NCBI GenBank assembly: GCA_010093685.1
Contig: MU006254.1
Location: forward strand, 19,214 to 83,213
From: Ophiobolus disseminans
Lineage: Eukaryota; Ascomycota; Dothideomycetes; Pleosporales; Phaeosphaeriaceae
Reading direction: 5' to 3'
Length of the DNA: 64,000 bases
The stretch's first letter is position 1. Each line of letters starts with the position of its first letter. A program made the translations under genes and the position numbers. Below, piece by piece: positions 10,997-21,680 of the stretch. Below the pieces are notes generated by a model. It saw only the letters and a list, made by a program, of their open reading frames with translations, was not told the origin of the DNA and made no database searches.

Positions 10997-11443
10997 CTAC
11001 ACCTTGTTCCATTTGTTCGGTTTCCAGAGCGCTGAGTGTTGTTCCCGGAGCGTGCCTATGACAGCAGAGACCCAGGTGTTGAACAGTCCGTTCTGCTGTT
11101 GTGGAACTGGTCTGTTCTGGAACATTCGAGTGAACGCGCCTACGATGGCAGAGACCAAGCTCTTGAACAGGCCGTTCTGCTGTTGTTGGCACACTCGAGT
11201 AAAGAGAGCAACGTCCCCGAACCAACCAAGCTCTTCCATTATGTATTTGGCAGAAGGTGTGTCGATGAGTATCTCCATCGTCCCAGTTGCTGAGATGGGA
11301 CGGAATGAATTGCAGGTATGTGGACCAGTGCAACGCCTGTCGACGTGGATATAGAGCCTGGTTATGTTGTCGAGGTCCTTGCCAGTATAGATCAAGTGAC
11401 CGTTCTCGTGCGGAGGGGCTCTGTCTGCATTGGCTGCCATCAT
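10997..11443 (-). CDS. Orphan ORF with internal duplication
   Basis: A 148-aa frame on the minus strand with no family I recognise. Its C-terminal half contains two copies of a segment of about 28 residues (QQQNGLFKSLVSAIVG and QQQNGLFNTWVSAVIG), reflecting an 84-bp tandem repeat in the DNA. It has no signal peptide or membrane span that I can see. The opposite strand is also open over the same region, so coding status is uncertain; the in-frame (84 = 3 x 28) repeat is mild support. Confidence 0.3.
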   Translation of the reverse strand: MMAANADRAPPHENGHLIYTGKDLDNITRLYIHVDRRCTGPHTCNSFRPISATGTMEILIDTPSAKYIMEELGWFGDVALFTRVCQQQQNGLFKSLVSAIVGAFTRMFQNRPVPQQQNGLFNTWVSAVIGTLREQHSALWKPNKWNKV

Positions 11444-11566
11444 TTTATTTGTTCCCGTAGGCTTTGGGACCGGAACGTTCTCGACGAATATAATACGTCT
11501 TGCTCGGTCGAGGAGGGCTCAGTTTGGAAGGGCTCAGTTTGAAAGGCTTGGGTGGGTCGCACTCCG

Positions 11567-11619
<53 letters not shown>

Positions 11620-11657
11620 AGTGTGTGTGTGTGTGCTAGTGTGTGTGTGTGCGTGTA
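11567..11657 (+). repeat. (GT)n microsatellite
   Basis: About 90 bp of nearly pure GT dinucleotides, with interruptions (GCTA twice, GC near the end). It creates spurious Cys-Val and Thr-His open frames on both strands. Confidence 0.95.
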
Positions 11658-11759
11658 GTGGAAACGGAAGAAGACGGCCGCGCCAGATTTTATGCAGCCC
11701 AGCAAGTTTGCTTGAGAGTGCCACACCTGCAGACATTCCGCTTGATCTGGTCATACCGG

Positions 11760-12568
11760 CTCAGGTCGCAGCGCTATTTCGTTGTGTCTTATGTTGTGAC
11801 AACCGCGCACAGCCTTTGTCTTATTTGTTTGCGCCAGTGCGTTGCTCAGCGCTTCCACAAACTGCAACCCTCAAGCGCAAGAGGACAACTTTTAAAACAG
11901 ATTTACCCAATCGTCGTTTGGTTTCGTTTTGGCGCAGTCCACTGGACGACCGCTGCTTGGTGGCTGGACGATCGTAGGAGACGGCAACCGCGATCGCGCA
12001 GGCGCCAATGCACAAACTCCACGCATCAAACTCCCACATGCAACTCTCAACTAGGGTGACGTGTAGGGTTTCTGCCACCAGTGCACCAGATGGTCCACGG
12101 CTACAAGACGTGCAATGACGGAAAAACCTTCGTTGATGGACTGAGCTCGGAGCCACACTCGCTTGAAACTAGTTTAACACTTATCTTGTTCTACGTGTTG
12201 CGCTTCAATAGCAATAACAAATGCTTGATACATGCTGATGTGCTTCCTTACTCCTACAAAGAACCAAATTGCAAGCGCAAAGGTACTCATTCTATCTGAC
12301 GTTCTGAGCCTGCTCCTCACGTTTGCGGCTGACTACTTCTGATACATGCTCGACCTAGTTGCGCCACGCTCACGGCACAAGCTGCAATCATAGCTGTGCA
12401 TTCTAATGCTTCTTCAGCTTCTTAATAACCTTACTCACATACGCAGTGTCCGTGCCATTAGGCATATTGCCCACCGTCTTACTGTCTCTTCTTGTCTGAT
12501 CGATTACAAACTCTAACACACCCTTGTTCGTAGTGGAAGCGCCGTGACCGTATTTGCTCTCGAACTAA
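11760..12568. other. Intergenic stretch
   Basis: Nothing recognisable in any frame; no RNA gene seen. Confidence 0.4.
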
Positions 12569-12732
12569 TGTAAGCAGTTGGGAGCAGAAGACGAAGTGTG
12601 ATGTAAGGTGTAGTGTTAAGTGTGTTCTCCCCTGGACTGAGATGTCCGTGATCTAAGCTTATATACATGAAGTGGTGGGCTGATTGGCTGGTGGATAATC
12701 CACGTGACCATGCAAGGTGTCCTGGGCTTACA
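12569..12732 (-). repeat. Solo LTR, family C, copy 1
   Basis: On the minus strand it runs from TGTAAGCCCAGG to AACTGCTTACA, the same termini and body as the copy at 54293-54440, including CATGGTCACGTGGATTATCC and a TATATAAGCTTAG promoter-like word. The flanking 5-mers (ACTAA and GTTAC on the plus strand) do not match, so the insertion is old or rearranged. Confidence 0.7.
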
Positions 12733-13127
12733 GTTACAAGCTGCCACCAATCGGATCATGGAGATAGGAAGACGCCCGATATACAAGATACCACAGTCTA
12801 GCTTGTATAGATCCAAGGACGCTCGATAGCTTGGACGCTTGACAACCTCTAGCAACAACGAGCGCATCGGCAACAACGAACAAGGATGGAGTGATATACG
12901 AGATGCTGTGACATCAAGGGCCCAAGGAGGCAGTCGTTTCTCTTATGAGGCTCTATCCAGGAACGAAGAGAACGTAATCCAAACATCCCACTAACAGATT
13001 ACCTTGCAACGATAGCGTCTTATATCAATTACGCATAAATACTATCTCCTATCCCATAGTGTATCTCGTCCGAGTCTCACCGAGCCATTCAATTCAATGT
13101 CAAACGCACCTCGAGGCAGCGGCAATA
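12733..13127. other. Intergenic stretch between LTRs
   Basis: No gene or repeat seen. Confidence 0.35.
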
Positions 13128-13399
13128 GGGGATGGCGCAGTGGTGTAAAGGGCTGAAGCCTTGATTGATAGTACTTGGCCTGTGGCCTTCGTTGTGGCTA
13201 TGATAGGCTGAGAGCCTAGTTGCTGTGTGATCCCTCGGTGAAATTCTCGGAGCTTTGTCGGCGCTCTAGGAATCTCTAGAAGCTTCTCGAAGACATCACC
13301 CCGGGACACATATAAACTCAACACGAGCGTAGGGTAGCTTCTCTATCGAATTCATCACCGTTTACCTTGCACTTATAGTTAACCCATCGCACCCTTACA
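13128..13399 (+). repeat. LTR-like repeat, family D, copy 2
   Basis: Highly similar to 3405-3682 from GGGCTGAAGCC to the terminal CCCTTACA, including the CATATAAACTCAACACGAG promoter-like block. The first 25 bp differ from copy 1, so the left end is rearranged or diverged. Confidence 0.6.
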
Positions 13400-14161
13400 A
13401 GTGGCGTAAGACTTCGCAACGTTGCACCCTCACTTTACAGTAACCGTGTCGATAGCAACCGCAATAGCCAAGACGCCAAGGTCGAAAAGTCGAAGATGCG
13501 TTGCATCCAGCCATGAAAGCGATGCTCAACCTTATTAGTCTGAAGCTAACAGATGGCAACCCTTGTCGCTCTACCTGCCTCCAAGCGACTGCCCGGACTT
13601 CCACTGCGATTCCAAAATAGCGCAGGTTCTACACCCATGTTTTCGTCTAACTACCCGAAGCGGATCAGTTCAATCCTATCCAATATAAGTCCGAATCGCA
13701 CTCTACAAATCACAGATCTTGACCCCCCCCCCCCCACCCTAAGAGGAATTTGAGCACAGAGTTCTGTAATCTATGCAACTTTCGTCTTAAACAAACGCTA
13801 CTCGCAATTGCTTTAATAAACGAGTTCTAGCGGCGTAGCTGTGTGCACACACTATAAAGGCCCAGATCTCAGTCGTCGAGTTGTGTAATACAGCTGTAAG
13901 GAGTATTTGAACAGACACTGAAATACAGGTATAGGCTTGTATTAAGACGAATCCTTAATGCGCAATCAAGGATCCGAGAGAGATGATAAATACCTATAGC
14001 ACGTAATCGTGGCTGGTATGAGCCGACAGTCTCCAGCTTGCCTGCCTGTAGCTAAACCTGCGGCATTAGAACATCGTGACAACAGCGGATCCAGTGCACG
14101 CGATCCATCGTCTCATCCCTTTAATCGAGGGGATCGGATCGTTAGCTGAAACCAGCGTCCA
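13400..14161. other. Intergenic stretch with poly-C tract
   Basis: No gene seen. A run of 13 C at 13723-13735 is the only notable feature. Confidence 0.4.
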
Positions 14162-14407
14162 TCAGCAGAAAAAAAGAATAGTTAATGAATTTTCTCTTTC
14201 GGCTGGCGAAATTCTAACGCGATGCCCAATCCGCGATGGATTCGGCATAATCTGTCGCCTTATATTGAATAAGAGAGAGGTAGCTAGCTTGTTTAAGCGC
14301 CGCCACGTTTGTCGAGCCTGCTTCCATTCTGCTGTATTCGCGTAGCCTAGGATCAGGAGCCAAAGCTCATTTCGGAGATTGGAAAGCGATATAAGACTAC
14401 TTTCCAT
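14162..14407 (-). pseudogene. N-terminal fragment of an F-box protein
   Basis: From a Met at 14407 the frame reads an F-box-like segment, NLRNELWLLILGYAN then WKQARQTWRRLNKLATSLLF. This matches, position by position, LPDEVWLTIFSYGS and WKQVRGTCKRLNKLTTPLLF of the intact F-box protein at 20004. Similarity ends after about 45 residues and the frame soon stops. I read it as a truncated paralogue rather than a small functional gene. Confidence 0.65.
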
Positions 14408-14880
14408 AGTCCTGGTTATTGTACTGGCGTACGGCGTCTCGATTAGCGCTAATAGTAGGTACCATCTTCCACAAGCAGGCCCCAAGCAAGTGCAACAGTA
14501 TCGCTGGAAACACACTGTGTAACAACTTTGCACAACACTACAACAAAATGTAGAGCAGTATAGATCACTAAGTTTTGATGCTTGCTTGGAGGGGCAGACC
14601 AGCACGGCGAAGACCTTCTATCACCACAATACCGCTCTATCTACTTCCTTCTATAAGCAAGGATGCTTTACAATTCCTATTATCTGTCAAAAGCTTAGGC
14701 ACAGAAGCTAATGAGAGGTGCGGCGTCTGCAGGAAGGCTTTAATGTCGCGTCTCTAGACTTAAGGAAAATTAAGTGAATACGTATTAATCCCTATAACAA
14801 GTCTTTACACCAAACAGTATTCCTACTTCGTATGTCGCAAAGTGTTTAACATCTTCCCTCTCTTTGTGCTTTGGGTTCTT
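14408..14880. other. Intergenic stretch
   Basis: Lies upstream of the F-box fragment and downstream of the Ipa-type gene; nothing recognised. Confidence 0.4.
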
Positions 14881-17259
14881 TTAAGCCAGTCGAAACGTGT
14901 CTGCGCTCCACCCGTACGCTCTTCCTAGTCGCCTTCCGTACCTCCTCGCCCACAAGAACGGGATCTTATTGCTAGGGTGAGGCTCGTGAAATTGTATGCT
15001 TCTTTCAAGACCAACATCTAGCGTCTGAGGAGTGAAGTTCCATGCTGAACCGTGTAGCTTTTCGGCGGAGAAGCCCACGGACACCATCGAGTGGAGGAAG
15101 TCAATCCAAGGGATTTCTCCAGGCGTGTCTGGGTTGTTGGGCGAGTGAAACAATGTTCGAAAAACTTTATGAGCGCGCATGTCGACGCTGAAGAACGCCG
15201 CGATCTCATTAGATTCATGGGGGATGCCAGGCTGCGTTTCATCATTCGGAGCTGCGCTACCACGGGTCTTTGCCTTTGGCGCCTTGTCGAAAAGAGATGC
15301 GCGGTCAAATGTACCAGTGACTTGTTTTGTGGGGTCGTGAAACACTGTTGAGAAGGGCTGATAGACGTACTGATCCTTTGCGAGAGGTAGTCCGGTCTTC
15401 TTAGGCTCGATCCACTCGGGAGTTCTCTGAATTGCTCGATCACTACGTAGCAGGTGAGCTACTAGGTCTTGCTGTGACTTTCCGATAGCCTTCGACTTGT
15501 AGTGCTGATCGACCGCTCTCCAGAATGAATCAAGGTTTGCTTCAGCCATACGCAAGATTCCGACGTTCTGCTTGTTGCGTCGCCGCTGGACTGGGTAGTC
15601 AAACTTTCCGTCAGTTGGGTCAGCATATCGGTAGACCTGGGAGCCTTCGAAATTGACTTTCAAGACTGGAATCCAGTCTTTGAAAGACTCTTCATGATTG
15701 CTTCGCATGGTGCTGTCGTTGATGTGCATGTCGTCTTCAATCTTTCGTGACCAGGGCTTGAAAAGGTGCAACTGATGCAAGCACTCAGAGACTACAGTCA
15801 GAGACGAAAGCCGGCTAGCGATCCAAGGCGAAATAAGAGCATTGACACCGCTATCGCTTTGCATCAAACGTCCTATCTCATCTGTCACTGTGTGCAAGCC
15901 ATAAAGACGAAGCTGTTCGTCTTGAAACAGAACGTCAAAGAAGGGCATGATGCGCTTGACAGCATTGTTTTGACGCGGTGGCTGATACATTACTCGGATT
16001 ACGGATGTTCGCGGCTGTTGAGGTTCGCGAGAACAGAACTGTCTAAATGGCGGTGATGAAAAAAGGCCAACTCGCAAAGTCTGAATGAGGTGGACTTTCG
16101 TAGCGTCCAGAAGGAAGAGGAGGTTCTGGAAGGCCATGAACAAATCTGAAGGTAGGCCGACTTCGGGCTTGACCCGATCATGTTGTCTCGCATGCAAGAA
16201 CGCCAGGTCATTTATCTGTCGAACGATCTCATGAAACGTAGCGAACCCGAAGTGCGCTTCAATAAGGACACTGCCAGAGACACGATTCCAGAACAAAGGA
16301 CGTCCAGGCTCTCTCAGAGTTGGATGCTCGTGACCTTTAGTATCGAGAAGCAATTCCTGGCGATGCACCGATGCCTCTTGCATTGCATCGGCAAAGTAGC
16401 CAGGATCCTCGCGAAGAGCCCACAGATGATCTTCTCGTGCGTTACGCTCAGCCGACGCTATAGCCTTCAAGCGGGCGAAATCAAGATGAGCAGGTATACG
16501 GTACGGAGCTTCGAGGGCAATCATCTGTAGCGACGTGATATCTCCTAAAGTTGGCGGTGGTCCAGGGTTGAGGGGAACATCGCTTTCGGTTAGAGAAGGT
16601 ATGTCCTGGAGTAGACTCTTGGACCATGTGACGAGGAACGCCCAGATGCGCTGCTGAATTTCCAAAGCCTGGAGGCCATTCCCGGGATGCATGCCGATTT
16701 CGTTGGTCATATTTTCGAAAGCATCCTCTTCATCGTCCCAGGAGATCAAATCGCCATATCCATTGGCGGTCTCGCCCCTGTGAAAGTACATAGTGTACTC
16801 GTTTAGAAAGGCCGGCATAGTCGTGCCACTAGCTCTACCAAGTGCTGCCTGTTCGAGATCGGAGTGGATAAACTCTCTAGGATGATATCTACCACGGAAA
16901 TGGAGCAGAAGTAACATGGTATTACGTTGGATAAGGTCCTCGAGGTTGATGTACGGCCACAAGTAAGCTTCCCTCGATTCCGCACGTTGACGCCATGCCT
17001 CAACATCAGGTCGGTGGTGGGTTGACATATTCGGCCACGCCTCCAACAGCATCTTCTTCTTCTGCGAGTTGGACTTTTTACTCCATCTCGTACGCATTGT
17101 TCCTTCGTGGCGCTCAACAATCTTGTTCAGAGTTGCATAGTCTTTGAAGAGCTCTGTCGCAAGTTGACGTGCGTCCCGGCGTACTACCTCAGGTGATGGA
17201 AATGAGCTCGGCCTAGGCAGACTCGGAGACAGATCTTGAAAGAGCCTGGACATATCCAT
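14881..17259 (-). CDS. Conserved fungal protein of the Ipa type
   Basis: A single uninterrupted 792-aa frame. It contains the conserved blocks I associate from memory with the Pezizomycotina family annotated as Ipa protein: RWSKKSNSQKKKMLLEAWP and HRPDVEAWRQRA near the N-terminus, YLWPYINLEDL, then EAPYRIPAHLDFARL and EDHLWALREDPGYFAD mid-protein, and a C-terminal FRTLFHSPNNPDTPGEIPW...FLHSMVSVGFSAEKL followed by SIQFHEPHPSNKIPF and RRYGRRLGRAYGW. No membrane span or signal peptide is evident. Biochemical function is unknown to me. The Met at MDMSRLFQDL is favoured because the upstream sequence is not open. The frame shows no RIP stops. Confidence 0.85.
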   Translation of the reverse strand: MDMSRLFQDLSPSLPRPSSFPSPEVVRRDARQLATELFKDYATLNKIVERHEGTMRTRWSKKSNSQKKKMLLEAWPNMSTHHRPDVEAWRQRAESREAYLWPYINLEDLIQRNTMLLLLHFRGRYHPREFIHSDLEQAALGRASGTTMPAFLNEYTMYFHRGETANGYGDLISWDDEEDAFENMTNEIGMHPGNGLQALEIQQRIWAFLVTWSKSLLQDIPSLTESDVPLNPGPPPTLGDITSLQMIALEAPYRIPAHLDFARLKAIASAERNAREDHLWALREDPGYFADAMQEASVHRQELLLDTKGHEHPTLREPGRPLFWNRVSGSVLIEAHFGFATFHEIVRQINDLAFLHARQHDRVKPEVGLPSDLFMAFQNLLFLLDATKVHLIQTLRVGLFSSPPFRQFCSREPQQPRTSVIRVMYQPPRQNNAVKRIMPFFDVLFQDEQLRLYGLHTVTDEIGRLMQSDSGVNALISPWIASRLSSLTVVSECLHQLHLFKPWSRKIEDDMHINDSTMRSNHEESFKDWIPVLKVNFEGSQVYRYADPTDGKFDYPVQRRRNKQNVGILRMAEANLDSFWRAVDQHYKSKAIGKSQQDLVAHLLRSDRAIQRTPEWIEPKKTGLPLAKDQYVYQPFSTVFHDPTKQVTGTFDRASLFDKAPKAKTRGSAAPNDETQPGIPHESNEIAAFFSVDMRAHKVFRTLFHSPNNPDTPGEIPWIDFLHSMVSVGFSAEKLHGSAWNFTPQTLDVGLERSIQFHEPHPSNKIPFLWARRYGRRLGRAYGWSADTFRLA

Positions 17260-17988
17260 AATTCAAGTACTATGCGAGCTTGCTTCAGTATGGCAGGAAC
17301 AGAGCAGAAGAGTTTACGTTAACCGGATTTTGGTGTCTTTATAAATGTTTGGTGATGGAGAGAAGTGTGCGTTCACGAAGAGAAGCGCTGTCGGCGAAAA
17401 CTGTGTTCTAGACTAGACCACTCTCCAGAGTGTGTTGTGTAACATTGGTTGCATGGAATGCTTGTTGAGGGCGCTAAAAAGTGGGGAAGCTGCAGCTTCA
17501 AGCATTATGTAGTACAAAAGGTATCCCCTCTACATCTATACACCCAACACGTTGAACTCCGGATGATGTACTTGAAGAGGTAGTATCTATCTGTAAGAAT
17601 GTCCACTGTTCGCAGAGTTTACTCGTTCTGCTACACGTGTTGCCTACGAGAGCCCCCAGGGTAGTGGGCCCTGCACTTGCCAATTCTGGAAGTGATCGCT
17701 GCGACATGACTCGATGACGACCGTAAGCACTTTGCAGGATCTTTCGGCTCGGCGACAGGAACTATGTCGCAGTGGCGTGACTGCTGACCAGCTTACGCTT
17801 CTCAAGCAGCCATGCGCGCAACAGGGTGCTCGGTATCTCAGGCGAACGTAGGTACTAGCTTCAACGGCTAGGTATTCCAACACCACCAATAACTGTCGCA
17901 TATGTTAACCCTTGAAGCTTTGAGGACTAAAGTAGCCCTTTCAAGTCAATTCGCCGCAGCAGTAATAGAATGGACGTTGCTGTAATTG
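17260..17988. other. Intergenic stretch
   Basis: Upstream region of the Ipa-type gene; no other gene seen. Confidence 0.4.
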
Positions 17989-18252
17989 TATGCACGCCCA
18001 GATAAAGGCTATGGCAGAGACGCTGGGGTGCAAACACTATCATACGGACATGCCGGAGCGAGCAGAGGCGCTGGCAGAGTGGATGGAAAAAGGAGGGCTT
18101 ATTGTGGCAACATTCGCGCTGGGCACTGGGGTGGATATCCCGGGCGTGGAATATATTTTGCATGTTGGGATGCCGTGGAGCATGACAGACTATGCGCAAG
18201 AGAGTGGATGTGGAGGACGAGAAGGCGAAACCGTGGATGCAGTAATACTGGT
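17989..18252 (+). pseudogene. Fragment of a RecQ-like (telomere-linked type) helicase
   Basis: About 87 residues match the C-terminal RecA lobe of the helicase at 57064-61596. GGLIVATFALGTGVDIPGVE corresponds to motif V and MPWSMTDYAQESGCGGREGE to motif VI. Arg in the GRGGR arginine-finger motif is replaced by Cys (CGT/CGC to TGT, again a C-to-T change). No helicase sequence is recognised on either side, so it is an isolated scrap. Confidence 0.8.
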
Positions 18253-18893
18253 TGGAGTCACAAAGTTAATCTACCTCAGCTTATTGGTCCGTTCAACGCC
18301 GTGCAGTAGAGATTGTATTGTTTAAGTTCATGAGACAATAAGACTTGTCTCTCCATTACTTTCGTGGCCACAAATTTCGAGTTCTACCCATTTTCTTGTT
18401 CGTGACCATGGTACAGGAGCCAATCGAGATTTGGTCCAATGACTCATAGACGAACGAAGCCGGGAGATGGTCAATATGCAGTCACCTTGCGAACAGCAAA
18501 AGCACACTCCTTCGTTTCGGCATAAGGCACAGGCTTGTTGTACTCTGAAAAAGTAATGCGAAAGTAATGCGAGAGTCATCCAGAACGATAGTCGTCGATG
18601 TTCAGAGTACAATCGTGCCCTATTAAGTCGTCTATGACAAGCAGTAATGTAAGCGAGTGCGCAGTTCTGTAGGGCGAGCAGAGCGTGGGGGTTGGTCGTG
18701 GCCCTCCATCTGCGGAGCCGACTGATTGACCCACGTGCCCTCCCGGCTATTCTTATGTGGTACCTTGAGTACTGGCGCTTTATTCTTGCTGCGCAACGCA
18801 GGCTTCTCGCATTCCACCTAATGAGACTCATTGGCCTCTGCACGTCAGAGGTGCAAAGTGCATGAAAACACAATGACACGGCTCTCGCTGGCT
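18253..18893. other. Intergenic stretch
   Basis: Long minus-strand open frames here (18328-18897) show no domain and Arg/Cys-rich composition typical of chance frames. Confidence 0.35.
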
Positions 18894-19830
18894 TCACCCA
18901 TCTGCATCCTCTTCCACCCGCAGCCGCTTGTGCCGTTTAATTGGTTCAAGCTCATTATAATCTGACGAGGGTGTGGGCGGCAAGGAGATCGGAGCGAAGG
19001 CGGTGGACTCGGATCGAACGGAGCCTTTGGAAGAGCTGGCGATCTTAGTAGTCTTGATTTTCCGCATGGGAAACTCAGTGCAGAAAGAGGGGAGTGCATC
19101 TTTCAGCGAGCGCAGCCGGCTGTCTAGCGCATACTCTATGTGGTTCCACAGCAGCTCCCGCGCTTCGAGAATATGCTTCTCATTACGCAAGGTGCAGTCG
19201 AAGATGCTCTTCATGTAGTATGTTGCAGCACCAGCAGCGTCCAGCTCGCGCCAGTGTAGCCAGATGTTAAGCGCCTGGATATCGCAGGTGAAGGAGACGT
19301 GCGCGCATTCGAGCGCTGTCGCAGGTTGGCCGTGGGCAATGTTGTAGAACTCGTCGAAGTAGCGGACGATCGCAGCGCCATCGCGAGCGCTCTGGTAGTG
19401 GGCAATCGTGTGCGATTCGCCGGTAGCGGGCTTCCATTGGGAAATTAGAAAAGGGAAGCCGAGAATAGAGTTGAGTGTAAAGTTGGCGAGCGCAACCTCT
19501 TCGTCAGGCGTGAAGTCGGTCTGCAGTGTGGACTCGTAGGCCTGCGAAGTGGACAGATATCCGATGATGGTATCGGCCCGAGGCTGCGATAATCGGGGCA
19601 GCGTCTTGCCGGGAGGCGGCGGGGGAAGGAAGTTGCGGGACAGGTTGAGGTCGGGTCATCTTCGCCGGCAAAGAGTAACAACGGCTCGAGGCGGCAAGGC
19701 GATGCTGCACAACGCGGCGTGTGTTGGGAGAGCGAGGGCCATCTCTCCTAGTGTTGCTGACATGGCGCGGCGGTCACTGCCGCTGCCTTGCTCGGCGGAA
19801 GAGCGGGCGATCCAGCGACGCGCAGATCCG
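18894..19830 (-). pseudogene. DUF7924-like protein, copy 2 (broken by deletions)
   Basis: Reading the minus strand from about 19830, segments in shifting frames match copy 1: RDGPRSPN, then LEPLLLFAGEDDP, then LSRNFLPPPPPGK and ADTIIGYLS, then an open stretch FPFLISQWKPATGESH to the C-terminal IKRHKRLRVEED. At least two small deletions remove residues equivalent to SLENESTGIYK and HTLNGVSMISKK and shift the frame. The PD of copy 1 is AD here. The last 106 codons are undamaged. Its 5' end faces the F-box gene at 20004, so the two may once have shared a bidirectional promoter. Confidence 0.75.
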
Positions 19831-20003
19831 CGGGAAAGGGTCCCGCTTTGGCGGAGCATCGAGCTTGGGCCTGCCCCACCAAAATGCACCAGGCAACTAT
19901 CCCATCCATCAACAATCCTACTCGCTGCTCATTGCTCAGCGCCCGCTACTCCTCAAGGTTACTTCTTAAGATCAGCATAGTTGCGGCTCTCGTGATTCTT
20001 GCT

Positions 20004-21680
20004 ATGGACGATTATGCCGCAATTCCATTCCATCTTCCGGACGAGGTCTGGCTCACGATCTTTAGCTATGGGAGCGCATTAGTCTGGAAGCAAGTCCGAG
20101 GAACGTGCAAACGCTTGAACAAGCTTACCACTCCTCTTCTCTTTGAGAGTGCGTACTTCGAGCTTTGTGGACGTGGCTGCGAGTCTCTCTATAACATCTC
20201 CCGCAACCCAGCACTCTCTCCGTGTGTGAAAACCCTAGTGCTTTGTAGGGTTCGCGGCTACAGAGAATTCCCCAACTTCGACTCTTGGACTGCGTGCATA
20301 CATCAGCCAGGCGATCCTGGCAACTACCTAGATCGTCCAGATGAAACCAGCTATTACGACAACGAGGAGGCCAGCAACGGTCTGCTACCGTATACTGAAT
20401 GGGTCGCACTACCAAAGGAACAGAAGGAGATACTATACCATGAATATGAGACGGACCGCGCGCTGGCGCAGATGGAGGTTCGCGATATAACTGATACATT
20501 ACGCTTTCGGACGTGGAGTGCTGCGAAATCAGCGCTGGTTCACCCTGACAGGGCCGTTCGTTCCACAGAGGTAGACCCTGCTGTTGGACAATTTTGTGAG
20601 GCGCTTGAAGCGCTCCCAAATTTGAAAACCCTTGAGCACGAGCCGGGGTTTCTCTATAACAACGACTGGGCTTGTCGATGGCGAAATCTGTACTTCCATC
20701 CCTCGTCACTAATTGGCCATACCGATTACCTTGAAGACGAGGATGTTGAAGCACTTCAATTATCAGTCGTTCTCCAGTCGCTTGCATGGGCTAGACGGGG
20801 AGATCGCAGGCTCACAAAGCTAAGCATGTATGTCGGCGGACCAGCATTTGCTAACCCAGCACGCTTACACCTTCTTTGGGATGGTGACGGGCACGACATG
20901 ACACGGAGTTCTCGATCATTCTATCCTACGGCAGTAGAAGCAGACAAAGCGGCCATCTCCAATGAATTAACCTCCGGGCAAAGTAAGCTCTATTACGAGC
21001 AGCTCAACTATATGAGGTACGCTGTGACTAGTCTCACACACCTCGACTACGTAGTATCTGATGAAGACGAACTGGTGGGCAGCCTGGAAATTGCTGCTAA
21101 GCTTGTATTTGGCTTCCTTATAGCTACTAAAGGCCTGGTAAATTTACGCTTAGTTTTTGGAAGACTCGTCGACGGCATCCTCTTGCCAATCTTACAACAC
21201 ACCGAGAGGCAGTGCGCGCAGGACTCCATTCAGCTACTCAACCAGCTGACTCTCCATTCGCCTTGGAGCAGAATTGGTGACATTGAACTCGAAATCGCCA
21301 CGGACAGAAATACCCTGGTGCAGTTCCTATTTGCTCACAAGGACACATTACGCTCTCTCACGCTCACCCGCATGTCACTCGTACGACTGGAAGACCCTCT
21401 CAATACCTGGGAGGTAACTCTCGATGAGATTGCACAAGGTCTTTCTCTTACATCACTCACTCTCTCAAAGCTCTGCGACTTTCCACAGGATTGGAGTAGA
21501 GGCGTTCGGGAACGTATGCTGTTTGACTCGGAGGCTGAGATTTGGCAAGGCAAGGCAAGCGAGTACCACGTCTACTACAATGCAGCAATTACGAGTATAC
21601 TTCGTCAAAAAGGCGGACACTCTCTAGATCCTGAAGCCTTCAAAGACCAGGTGGCCGAGGAGGGTATGTTGGAACTATAG
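20004..21680 (+). CDS. F-box protein (intact)
   Basis: A 558-aa uninterrupted frame from MDDYAAIPFHLPDEVWL. I chose this Met because the F-box begins immediately after it; the same frame is open back to 19788, but that part overlaps the decayed DUF7924 copy on the other strand. The F-box (about residues 6-48: FHLPDEVWLTIFSYGS...CKRLNKLTTPLLFES) binds Skp1 in SCF ubiquitin ligases. The rest has leucine-rich segments (LTKLSMYVG, LTHLDYVV, LVNLRLVFG, LRSLTLTRMS, LTSLTLSKL) spaced like a loose LRR substrate-binding domain. Substrates are unknown. A fragment of a paralogue lies at 14162-14407. Confidence 0.8.
   Translation: MDDYAAIPFHLPDEVWLTIFSYGSALVWKQVRGTCKRLNKLTTPLLFESAYFELCGRGCESLYNISRNPALSPCVKTLVLCRVRGYREFPNFDSWTACIHQPGDPGNYLDRPDETSYYDNEEASNGLLPYTEWVALPKEQKEILYHEYETDRALAQMEVRDITDTLRFRTWSAAKSALVHPDRAVRSTEVDPAVGQFCEALEALPNLKTLEHEPGFLYNNDWACRWRNLYFHPSSLIGHTDYLEDEDVEALQLSVVLQSLAWARRGDRRLTKLSMYVGGPAFANPARLHLLWDGDGHDMTRSSRSFYPTAVEADKAAISNELTSGQSKLYYEQLNYMRYAVTSLTHLDYVVSDEDELVGSLEIAAKLVFGFLIATKGLVNLRLVFGRLVDGILLPILQHTERQCAQDSIQLLNQLTLHSPWSRIGDIELEIATDRNTLVQFLFAHKDTLRSLTLTRMSLVRLEDPLNTWEVTLDEIAQGLSLTSLTLSKLCDFPQDWSRGVRERMLFDSEAEIWQGKASEYHVYYNAAITSILRQKGGHSLDPEAFKDQVAEEGMLEL

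Noticed and set aside
11440..11754. Long Thr-His or Cys-Val frames around 11560-11660.
   Set aside because: Produced by the (GT)n microsatellite.
20125..20787. 220-codon minus-strand frame opposite the F-box gene.
   Set aside because: It is a shadow of the F-box coding frame; the plus strand carries the recognisable domain.
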